This document shows, in pieces, positions 6,150 to 12,719 of a stretch of 17,746 bases of DNA; the stretch's first letter is position 1, and every line of letters begins with the position of its first letter. The position numbers and the translations under genes were made by a program. Where the stretch lies: NCBI GenBank assembly GCA_016293065.1, contig JAEDEY010000040.1, positions 1 to 17,746 on the forward strand. Reading direction: 5' to 3'. This DNA is from Bacteroidales bacterium. Its GTDB lineage: Bacteria > Bacteroidota > Bacteroidia > Bacteroidales > UBA3663. The notes under the pieces were generated by a model. The model saw only the letters and a list, made by a program, of their open reading frames with translations, was not told where the DNA came from and ran no database searches.

Positions 6150-7403
6150 ATGTCTCGTGTTCTATTAATCGGCTGCGGAGGTGTAGGTACCGTAGCAGCT
6201 CACAAGTTGGCACAGAATGCCGACATCTTCACCGACATCTGCATTGCAAGCCGCACAAAGTCAAAGTGCGATGCTCTTGCCGATGCTATCCGTCGTCGTC
6301 TCTATACCAAGAATGGTATTAGTGCAAACATCACTACTGCATCGGTCGATGCTGACAATGTCCCTGCTCTCGTGGCACTGATGAAGGAGTTCAAGCCTGA
6401 GCTTTGCATCAACCTTGCTCTCCCTTATCAGGACCTCACCATCATGGATGCCTGTCTCGAAGCTGGTGTCAACTATATGGACACTGCCAACTACGAGCCA
6501 AAGGATGAAGCGCACTTCGAATACAGCTGGCAGTGGGCTTATCGTGAGCGTTTCGAGAAAGCTGGCCTCACCGCTATCCTCGGCTGTGGCTTCGACCCAG
6601 GCGTGACTTCTGTCTTCACTGCCTATGCTGCCAAGCATCACTTCAAGGAGATCCAGTATCTCGACATTGTCGATTGCAATGCCGGCAACCACCACAAAGC
6701 GTTTGCAACCAACTTCAACCCTGAGATCAACATCCGCGAGATCACCCAGAAGGGTCTCTACTACGAGAACGGCAAGTACATCGAGACTGAGCCAATGGAG
6801 ATCCACCAGCCTCTCACCTACCCAGGCATCGGTCCTCGTGAGTCATACCTCCTTCACCATGAGGAGATCGAGAGTCTCGTGATCAACTACCCAACTATCA
6901 AGCGTGCTCGCTTCTGGATGACCTTCGGCCAGCAGTATCTCAACTACCTCGACGTGATCCAGAACATTGGCATGGCCCGCATCGACGAGATAGAATACAA
7001 GGCTCCTAAGGCCGACGGCTCGGGCGACACCATCGTCAAGATCGTGCCTCTGCAGTTCCTCAAGGCTGTATTGCCTAACCCTCAGGATCTCGGCGAGAAC
7101 TACGAAGGTCAGACCTCAATCGGCTGCCGCATCCGTGGTATCGGCAACGATGGCAAGGAGCACACCTACTACGTCTATAACAACTGCAGCCACCGCGATG
7201 CTTATCTCGAGACAGGTATGCAGGGCGTAAGCTACACCACAGGCGTGCCAGCTATGATTGGCGCAATGATGTTCCTCACTGGCAAGTGGAATACTCCAGG
7301 CGTGCACAACGTCGAGGAGTTCGACCCAGATCCATTCATGGAGCAGCTCAACAAGCAGGGTCTCCCTTGGGTAGAGGTTCACGATTGCGACATCGAACTC
7401 TAA
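6150..7403 (+). CDS. Carboxynorspermidine/carboxyspermidine dehydrogenase (saccharopine dehydrogenase family)
   Basis: The enzyme condenses putrescine (or diaminopropane) with aspartate beta-semialdehyde and reduces the Schiff base with NADPH, giving carboxyspermidine (or carboxynorspermidine), the substrate of NspC. The 417 residues begin with a Rossmann nucleotide-binding motif, LLIGCGGVGTVAA (5-17), followed by IASRTKSKCDAL (32-43) at the end of the second strand, where NADPH-specific members carry Ser/Arg. Family-typical stretches include GVNYMDTANYEP (106-117) and ILGCGFDPGVTSVF (143-156). Its place behind speA and opposite nspC makes the polyamine role far more likely than lysine metabolism, for which such genes are often named. 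It is read from the ATG at 6150, which has an A/T-rich upstream and no clear ribosome-binding site. An imperfect terminator follows at 7410-7447. Confidence 0.9.
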   Translation: MSRVLLIGCGGVGTVAAHKLAQNADIFTDICIASRTKSKCDALADAIRRRLYTKNGISANITTASVDADNVPALVALMKEFKPELCINLALPYQDLTIMDACLEAGVNYMDTANYEPKDEAHFEYSWQWAYRERFEKAGLTAILGCGFDPGVTSVFTAYAAKHHFKEIQYLDIVDCNAGNHHKAFATNFNPEINIREITQKGLYYENGKYIETEPMEIHQPLTYPGIGPRESYLLHHEEIESLVINYPTIKRARFWMTFGQQYLNYLDVIQNIGMARIDEIEYKAPKADGSGDTIVKIVPLQFLKAVLPNPQDLGENYEGQTSIGCRIRGIGNDGKEHTYYVYNNCSHRDAYLETGMQGVSYTTGVPAMIGAMMFLTGKWNTPGVHNVEEFDPDPFMEQLNKQGLPWVEVHDCDIEL

Positions 7404-7409
7404 TCTGAC

Positions 7410-7447
7410 TATCGTTGTCGTCTCACGACATTCGTCGATATTTTTTT
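7410..7447 (+). terminator. Imperfect terminator after the speA-dehydrogenase operon
   Basis: The outer stem TATCG/CGATA (7410-7414/7436-7440) and inner stem TGTCGT/ACGACA (7416-7421/7425-7430) are separated by an uneven internal loop (1 nt against 5), with a 3-nt apical loop. Seven T follow at 7441-7447. The right arm overlaps the first direct repeat described in the next entry. Confidence 0.5.
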
Positions 7448-7470
7448 GTCATTCGTCGATAAAATTTTGT
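7429..7470 (+). repeat. Two 21-bp direct repeats upstream of an orphan promoter
   Basis: CATTCGTCGATA occurs exactly at 7429-7440 and 7450-7461. Including the following nine bases, the two 21-bp units match at 18 of 21 positions. Their start-to-start distance of 21 bp is two helical turns, and the second copy ends 4 bp before the -33 box at 7466. This arrangement fits a dimeric or tandem DNA-binding activator; no regulator is identified. Confidence 0.55.
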
Positions 7471-7496
7471 CAAAATAACCGAAATCCCTATCTTTG
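7466..7496 (+). promoter_or_regulatory. Strong Bacteroidetes-type promoter with no ORF behind it
   Basis: A TTTG -33 box (7466-7469) and a TATCTTTG -7 element (7489-7496) are separated by 19 nt, the same spacing as the prs promoter. Transcription would start near 7500-7503 and run into the terminator at 7551-7582. The only genes nearby are the dehydrogenase, which ends upstream, and the GH3 gene, which lies on the other strand. Confidence 0.65.
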
Positions 7497-7499
7497 CAA

Positions 7500-7582
7500 C
7501 GTAAAAAGAAAACAAATAGTGTTTTTTACACGTTAAAAAAATAGGGAAACAAAAAGGATGAGTCTCAAACTCATCCTTTTTT
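7500..7582 (+). ncRNA. Candidate small RNA (about 80 nt)
   Basis: This is the segment between a near-perfect promoter and an intrinsic terminator, with no credible ORF. The 5' part can fold: AACGT plus five A (7498-7507) can pair with five T and ACGTT (7523-7527 and 7530-7534) around a two-base bulge. The 3' part is the terminator hairpin, with an A-rich single-stranded linker in between. That two-hairpin plan with a U tail is usual for bacterial small RNAs. The exact start is uncertain by a few bases. It could instead be the remnant of a deleted gene, or a leader to a longer read-through transcript antisense to the GH3 gene. Confidence 0.4.
7551..7582. terminator. Bidirectional intrinsic terminator
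   Basis: A perfect 13-bp stem (7551-7563/7569-7581) with a 5-nt loop is flanked by A on the left and T on the right, so it can end transcription both ways. It closes the candidate small RNA on the plus strand and the GH3 gene (stop at 7587-7589) on the minus strand. Confidence 0.9.
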
Positions 7583-7586
7583 GTTG

Positions 7587-9779
7587 CTACATACTTGTTT
7601 TGGTTGCCACCCTAATGTCAGCCGACGATGCTCCTACCATCAGCTCCACTTCACATGGTTCGAGCACAAAACGATGCTGAGTCTCGTCCCAGTAGCTGAG
7701 TCGTTCGTGGCTGATATCCATCTCTACCTCGACGGTTGCGCCACATGGAATCATCACTCGACTGAAAGCACAGAGCAGCTGATTTGGACGCTTCACTTTC
7801 GACCCCTCGAAGCGGGCATAGACCTGAACCACCTCTTCACCATCTCGCTTACCGGTGTTGGTGACAGGCACGCGCAATGTAGTCTTGTCCTTGCCCTTCT
7901 TGACAACGACTGGTTTGCCATAACTGAACGACGTATAGCTGAGACCATGACCAAAGGCAAAGAGCGGAGTCTCGGCTGCGAACATATATGTGCGACCATG
8001 AGTCAGGTCATAGTCCATCATCGTAGGCAGTTGACAGATGTCGCCAACCCATGTCTGTGTGAGACGACCGGCAGGATTGACCTTGCCAAGCAGCACGTCT
8101 GCCAATCCGTTACCCTGCTCCTGTGCGCAATGTGTGATATGGACTATGGCAGGCAGATGTTCCTTGCTCCAGTTGATGGCATAAGGGAAACTGCTGACCA
8201 GCACAAGCATGGTGTTGGGATTGGCGCGATACAGCAGTCTCACCATATCCTCGTCGGGCAACACAAGCGACTGGCGGTCAACAGCCTCGCGCCCGTCGCT
8301 TGGCACTGGACAAAATTTCCAGTCGGCCTTGGTGCCAAAAGGATGATTGCCCGTGCAAACTATCACCATGTCGCATTGTCGAGCCATTAGCTCGGCTTGT
8401 CCCATGGCATTATCCTTCATCGCCACCACCTCGACTCCCTTGGCGGCAAGAGCCTCGCGCAGACCTTGGGCGATGGTGACTGTGTAAGGCGGACAACCAC
8501 TGTACCAGTCCTGGATGATATGGTCGGCATAAGGACCAACTACCAGTATCTTCTTCACCTTGTCGGTATTGATTGGCAAAAGCGGCTCTGCCCCATCGTT
8601 CTTCATCAGCACTACCGACTTCGCCACAGCCTTGCGAGCCAACGACTTAGCCTCGTCGGTGAGGAAAGGAGGCGTTAGCGTGGTGTCACGACCTATGCTG
8701 AGATAAGGATTGTCGGTCTTGTCACCATCGAGGAGTCCGAGTCTGAGCGAGATAAACAGATTGCCACGAATGGCCTTGTCAATGTCTTGTTCGGTGAGTA
8801 TCCCACGGTCGAGAGCCTCGCGTATGTCATCGACATAACGGTCGAGGAACTGCCCCGTGGTGGCCTTGACTGTAGCGGCTGCTCCTTCAGCACGATCCTT
8901 GTAGGCATGATGGGCAGAGATGAGCAAGCCGAGCGCACCGCCATCGGTACAGATGATGCCGTTCATGCCCCACTCCTTTCGTGCAATGGATTCGAGTATC
9001 GGATTGACACACATCACTGTGCCGTTCCAAGCATTGTAGGAAGCCATGAAGGCACGCGAACCGCCATCGACAATGCCACGATAGAACGGATAGGCATAAT
9101 ACTCGCGGAACATCCTCTCCGAGAAATCGCTCGACGTAGAGTCTCGTCCGTCTTCGTTGCTGTTGGCAAGGAAATGCTTCATCAGAGCTGCCGTCTTCCA
9201 GTAACGCGGATTATCGCCCTGCAGACCCTTGATCATTGCCACATTGAGCGAGGAGGTCAGCCAGGCATCTTCGCCAAAACATTCTTCGGTGCGTCCCCAA
9301 CGAGGGTCGCGTCCAAGGTCGGCATTAGGCGCACGCAGCACGAGGTTATTACCGCACACGCTCTTTGGCGATTGCGCATACCACCTCATCTCTTCTGCCA
9401 TCTGTATGCCGATGTCGTGCAGCAGCTCTGTGTCCCAGGTCTCGCCCAAGCCATAAGACTGAGGGAAAATAGTAGTAGGATATTCGTCCTGTGTCTGCCG
9501 TCCGTTGGCATCGACCTTCCTCACGCCCCAGTTGCCCGGACCGCCGATGGCAATGCCGTGCAGTCCTTCGCGCTGCCCGCAGTTGGGAATGCCAAGACGC
9601 GGCACTCCATGGTTGGTCGATAGCAGAGAGATTTTCTCGTCGAGCGTCAACATATCGAGCAGCAGTTCGATTCGCTTCTCGTCTTTGAGCTTCATGTTGT
9701 TGAATGGGTGTTGCGCATGGCAAAAGTTTGCCGCCGAAGAAATCACAGCGCAGCAGATCATGGTCTTGATGAGTTTCAT
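7587..9779 (-). CDS. Secreted GH3 family glycosidase (beta-glucosidase/beta-xylosidase type)
   Basis: This enzyme probably releases terminal beta-linked sugars from oligosaccharides in the periplasm. With the ATG at 9777-9779 it has 730 residues; residues 1-22 form a signal peptide with a likely cut after CHA, before Gln23. The GH3 N-terminal barrel is marked by LGRDPRWGRTEECFGED (155-171), MKHFLANSNEDGRD (200-213), MASYNAWNGT (245-254) and the nucleophile segment GIICTDGGALG (274-284, Asp279). The alpha/beta sandwich domain runs from about 380 to 600, and a fibronectin-III-like domain from FAFGHGLSYTSF (608-619) to the end. The residues after the nucleophile are Gly-Gly in place of the Trp or Cys of common GH3 enzymes, so the sugar specificity is open. 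An ATG 26 codons upstream was rejected because the promoter at 9827-9857 starts transcription after it. It is a single-gene unit. Confidence 0.9.
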   Translation of the reverse strand: MKLIKTMICCAVISSAANFCHAQHPFNNMKLKDEKRIELLLDMLTLDEKISLLSTNHGVPRLGIPNCGQREGLHGIAIGGPGNWGVRKVDANGRQTQDEYPTTIFPQSYGLGETWDTELLHDIGIQMAEEMRWYAQSPKSVCGNNLVLRAPNADLGRDPRWGRTEECFGEDAWLTSSLNVAMIKGLQGDNPRYWKTAALMKHFLANSNEDGRDSTSSDFSERMFREYYAYPFYRGIVDGGSRAFMASYNAWNGTVMCVNPILESIARKEWGMNGIICTDGGALGLLISAHHAYKDRAEGAAATVKATTGQFLDRYVDDIREALDRGILTEQDIDKAIRGNLFISLRLGLLDGDKTDNPYLSIGRDTTLTPPFLTDEAKSLARKAVAKSVVLMKNDGAEPLLPINTDKVKKILVVGPYADHIIQDWYSGCPPYTVTIAQGLREALAAKGVEVVAMKDNAMGQAELMARQCDMVIVCTGNHPFGTKADWKFCPVPSDGREAVDRQSLVLPDEDMVRLLYRANPNTMLVLVSSFPYAINWSKEHLPAIVHITHCAQEQGNGLADVLLGKVNPAGRLTQTWVGDICQLPTMMDYDLTHGRTYMFAAETPLFAFGHGLSYTSFSYGKPVVVKKGKDKTTLRVPVTNTGKRDGEEVVQVYARFEGSKVKRPNQLLCAFSRVMIPCGATVEVEMDISHERLSYWDETQHRFVLEPCEVELMVGASSADIRVATKTSM

Positions 9780-9826
9780 AGGCTTTAGTTTATGAGGGTT
9801 GTTCGTTTGTTTCAGTAATATCGATG

Positions 9827-9857
9827 CAAAAGTAATGAATATTTTTGAATTATTCAA
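9827..9857 (-). promoter_or_regulatory. Promoter of the GH3 gene
   Basis: The minus strand has TACTTTTG (plus 9827-9834), a match to TAnnTTTG, and GTTG (about 9855-9858) 20 nt upstream as a near -33 box. The leader would be about 40 nt to the ATG at 9779. Confidence 0.6.
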
Positions 9858-9869
9858 CCAATACAGCTA

Positions 9870-9885
9870 TTTTTTGCGCAAAAAA
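9870..9885. promoter_or_regulatory. 16-bp perfect palindrome upstream of the GH3 promoter
   Basis: TTTTTTGCGCAAAAAA reads the same on both strands and is centred about 57 bp upstream of the inferred GH3 transcription start. The position suits an activator site or an A/T-rich UP-like element. No regulator is known. Confidence 0.35.
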
Positions 9886-10012
9886 AACAAAAGGGCACAA
9901 AAAAAAATATTTGATCTTGTGATGAATAAAGAATAAAACATGAAATTCATTAATAACAAGTCCAATTAATTTTGTTTTATAAGTTTCACCTTAACACCTT
10001 AGCAGTTGAAAT

Positions 10013-10053
10013 GTGTAAAGTGTTTTTACAATGGCTGTAAAGACTTTTTACAC
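10013..10053 (+). repeat. 18-bp hairpin followed by T-rich sequence
   Basis: GTGTAAAGTGTTTTTACA (10013-10030) pairs with TGTAAAGACTTTTTACAC (10036-10053) over 18 positions with one mismatch and two G-U pairs, around a 5-nt loop. TTTTGTTTTG follows. It looks like a terminator, yet no gene ends here, because the flanking genes diverge. Confidence 0.45.
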
Positions 10054-10217
10054 TTTTGTTTTGGACTAAAACATATACAAGAGTGATTATCAACGATATA
10101 GATGATTTGGCACAGTTATTGTATGTATAATTGCGAGAAAATGATAAAGGTTGCTTTGTCTTTATCTCCTTAAACTTAATTATCTTCATTACTGGTTAAA
10201 ACGAAATAATAAATAAA

Positions 10218-12641
10218 ATGAGGTACATCTTAATCAATTTTGTCAACACGCTTCGCCATTATAAGGCAAGCAGCATGCTGAACATCTTCGGCATGGCGGT
10301 GGCTTTTGCTGCATTCTTTATCATCATGACTCAGGTCAGATGGGGTTTTACCTATAACCAGGGCATCAAGGACATTGATCGCATCTATGTCATGACAAAG
10401 CCTTCGTCACAGAAAGATGGCTCTAATACAGTCCATCTCTGTCGCCCGTTAGCAGAGCAGATGATTGCTTCGGCTTCAGGGGTTGAGTCTTATGGCTTGG
10501 CTTTTTTCTACGGCATTAGCAACAGTTGCAACCTCTATCTTGAGGAAGGAGGCATCAAGCGCAGGATCAGTGTCGATGTGGAGCAATTTACCAAGGGGGC
10601 GCTGTCGGTATTCGGCTTTGAGGCAGAGCAGGGTTCGTTCGACGATTTTGACAAGCCAAATGCATTGGCTGTCTCAAGCCGCTTTGCCAAGGAGAACGAC
10701 CTTGAGGTAGGTGATGTCTTGACTGATAATGGAGATAAAGGCAAAGGCTATGAGATAGTGGCAATATGGAAAGATACATATCCTGTGAATTCCGGTCCTG
10801 GCTCAATAGGTATCATTTCCAATATTGGCGATAAATTCATAGACAACTGGAGTGAGTGGAGCTGGCCATATTTCGTCAAACTGAATAGCTCTGATGATGT
10901 CAAGGCTTTTGAGGAGAGTGCAAGCGGTGTGCTCCGAGCGATGTTGTCAGATGAGCTTGGTGGTGATCAGGAAAAGATTGAAGAGAATATGAAACGGCTT
11001 AAAGTCACTCTCGTGCCTTTTGCCGATATCTATTACAATCCCAACATCGACCAAAAGTTTGCTGTCTCACGTTCGGGCAACCGTACTACCGATATATCTC
11101 TCTTGGTAGTGGCTATCCTGATCATACTGATTGCGCTGATCAACTTCGTCAATTTCTTCTTTGCCTTGGTTCCTGCCAGAGTCAGAAGCGTCAATACCTA
11201 CAAGGTCTTTGGCACATCTCGTTCGACCTTGGTCTTCAATTTCATCATGGAGTCGGTCGGCTTGTCGCTCATAGCCTTGCTTCTCGCTACGGTCATCGTG
11301 GTGCTCTTTGCCCGCTCATCGATGATGGAGATACTGTCGGCTCCACTTGATGTAGACATCAATATTTCGATAGTGATACTGACCGTTGCCGTGGTGCTGA
11401 TAAGTGCTGTTGCAGGCAGTATCTTCCCTGCATTCTATATCACTTCTTTCCAGCCTGCATTGGTGCTCAAAGGCAGCTTCGGCACATCGGGCATGGGACG
11501 CAGTTTCCGCAATCTGCTCATTGGCGTGCAGTTCACCATCTCGATTGCTCTCATAGTCTGCGCTATCTTCGTGCGCTTGCAGCACAGCTACATGATGAAT
11601 TATGACATGGGTTTTGACAAGGAATATCTCGTCACGGGACATCTGCCAAGCGGAGTGTGCTGGTGGGGGGACAAGAACAATGCCTTCGAGAACAAGCTGC
11701 GCAACAATCCCGACATCGTGGATCTCACATGGTCGGACGGTCAGATAGTGAATGTCAGCCGCATGGGTTGGGGACGCGACTATAAGGGTCAGCAGATAAG
11801 TTTCCAGTGCTATCCTGTAGCCTATAACTTCCTCACTGTGATGGGCATTGAGATGGCTCAAGGGCGCAATTTCTCACGTGCTGATGAAGAATCAGAAACG
11901 AGCACGATGATATTCAACGAGGAGGCACAGCGTCGATATGACATCACGCTCGACACAGGAGGTCCAGGACATCAAGAGCAGCCAGCCGTGGTGGCAGGCA
12001 TCTGCAAGGACTTCAGTTTCCGTCCGCTTCAATACAGCAACTTCCCACTGGCTTTCTACATTTTCGGCAAAGACCATACATGGAGAAGTGGCTTGCAGCA
12101 CATCTATGTGAGAATAACTGCAGGTGCCGACCCGGGGAAGGTGATGTCATTCATCCGCAATACGGTGCTTGAGATTGCTCCTGATACTGACCCTGATACC
12201 ATCTATCTTGACTTGTTCGACGAAGAGCTTTCGCGCATGTACAAGGCAGAAGACAAGCTGAGCAAGCAGATCACGGCCTTCACGCTTGTAGCCATCATCC
12301 TTTCGCTCATGGGTGTGTTCGGTCTTGTGCTCTTCGAGACTCAGCATCGCAAGAAGGAGATTGCCATCCGAAGGGTGCTGGGTGCAGGTATGGGCGATGT
12401 GCTGAGGATGTTCTGCTGGAAGTACTCGCTGATTGTGATTGTCTGTTTCGTCATTGCTGCTCCTGTCAGCTGGATCATCATCGACAATTATCTCAGCAAC
12501 TTCGCTTACCGCACTTCGCTCGACTGGTGGGTCTTCGCTGTGGCTCTTGCCGTGGTGCTTGCCGTGACCATAGCTGTTGTCGTGACACGAAGCTACAAGG
12601 CTGCTTCAAGCAATCCTGTTGAATCGATAAAGTCTGAATGA
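10218..12641 (+). CDS. FtsX/MacB-type ABC transporter permease (orphan)
   Basis: This 807-residue inner-membrane protein has the duplicated FtsX plan. Segment one at about 20-40 is followed by a periplasmic MacB-like domain (about 45-285) and three segments (293-318, 344-366, 383-408). A second copy starts with a segment at 432-453, then a periplasmic domain with VAGICKDFSF (592-601), and three final segments (686-706, 736-756, 770-790). The coupling stretch HRKKEIAIRRVLGAG (710-724) after segment six is typical of the family, which uses ATP hydrolysed by a partner ATPase to drive mechanical export or lipoprotein/peptide efflux rather than classic transport. No ATPase, membrane-fusion protein or outer-membrane channel gene is next to it, so its partner is elsewhere. 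Many Bacteroidales carry families of such permeases. The substrate is unknown. A strong terminator follows 13 bp after the stop. Confidence 0.9.
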   Translation: MRYILINFVNTLRHYKASSMLNIFGMAVAFAAFFIIMTQVRWGFTYNQGIKDIDRIYVMTKPSSQKDGSNTVHLCRPLAEQMIASASGVESYGLAFFYGISNSCNLYLEEGGIKRRISVDVEQFTKGALSVFGFEAEQGSFDDFDKPNALAVSSRFAKENDLEVGDVLTDNGDKGKGYEIVAIWKDTYPVNSGPGSIGIISNIGDKFIDNWSEWSWPYFVKLNSSDDVKAFEESASGVLRAMLSDELGGDQEKIEENMKRLKVTLVPFADIYYNPNIDQKFAVSRSGNRTTDISLLVVAILIILIALINFVNFFFALVPARVRSVNTYKVFGTSRSTLVFNFIMESVGLSLIALLLATVIVVLFARSSMMEILSAPLDVDINISIVILTVAVVLISAVAGSIFPAFYITSFQPALVLKGSFGTSGMGRSFRNLLIGVQFTISIALIVCAIFVRLQHSYMMNYDMGFDKEYLVTGHLPSGVCWWGDKNNAFENKLRNNPDIVDLTWSDGQIVNVSRMGWGRDYKGQQISFQCYPVAYNFLTVMGIEMAQGRNFSRADEESETSTMIFNEEAQRRYDITLDTGGPGHQEQPAVVAGICKDFSFRPLQYSNFPLAFYIFGKDHTWRSGLQHIYVRITAGADPGKVMSFIRNTVLEIAPDTDPDTIYLDLFDEELSRMYKAEDKLSKQITAFTLVAIILSLMGVFGLVLFETQHRKKEIAIRRVLGAGMGDVLRMFCWKYSLIVIVCFVIAAPVSWIIIDNYLSNFAYRTSLDWWVFAVALAVVLAVTIAVVVTRSYKAASSNPVESIKSE

Positions 12642-12654
12642 AATATATTTACGC

Positions 12655-12696
12655 AAATAGGGTGTGTCAAAACAACTGACACACCCTATTTTTTTT
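12655..12696 (+). terminator. Intrinsic terminator of the permease gene
   Basis: The perfect 15-bp stem (12655-12669/12677-12691) has a 7-nt loop and a run of eight T (12689-12696), partly paired in the stem. On the minus strand the same hairpin is followed only by TTTGCG, so it is at best a weak terminator for the convergent susD gene. Confidence 0.92.
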
Positions 12697-12719
12697 GTCG
12701 TTAATCACAGATACGACTA

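Larger units (their letters stand above)
9858..10217. other. Divergent A/T-rich intergenic region between GH3 and permease genes
   Basis: Together with the GH3 leader this is a 438-bp gap (9780-10217) with no convincing gene. It holds the palindrome at 9870-9885, an isolated -7-like TAATTTTG (9967-9974), the tandem CACCTTAA/CACCTTAG (9987-10002) and the long hairpin at 10013-10053. A possible permease promoter is TATAATTG (10126-10133), one base off the -7 consensus and without a properly spaced -33 box. A 67-codon minus-strand ORF (9986-10189) is composed of A/T-rich low-complexity codons and is not supported. Confidence 0.5.

Noticed and set aside
6101..6322. 73-codon frame starting at an ATG preceded by AGGAG
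   Set aside because: It overlaps the dehydrogenase start out of frame and turns into an Arg/Ser/Cys-rich nonsense sequence; only the AGGAG repeat itself is kept as an observation.
8787..9623. 278-codon plus-strand open frame inside the GH3 gene
   Set aside because: It is antisense to conserved GH3 catalytic sequence with no recognisable motifs; such long mirror frames are common with this codon usage.
9780..9857. Upstream ATG adding 26 residues to the GH3 protein
   Set aside because: The promoter's -33 box lies over this ATG, and the downstream ATG directly begins a good signal peptide.
9986..10189. 67-codon minus-strand frame in the divergent gap
   Set aside because: It has A/T-driven low-complexity composition, no promoter and no recognisable family, and it crosses the hairpin at 10013-10053.
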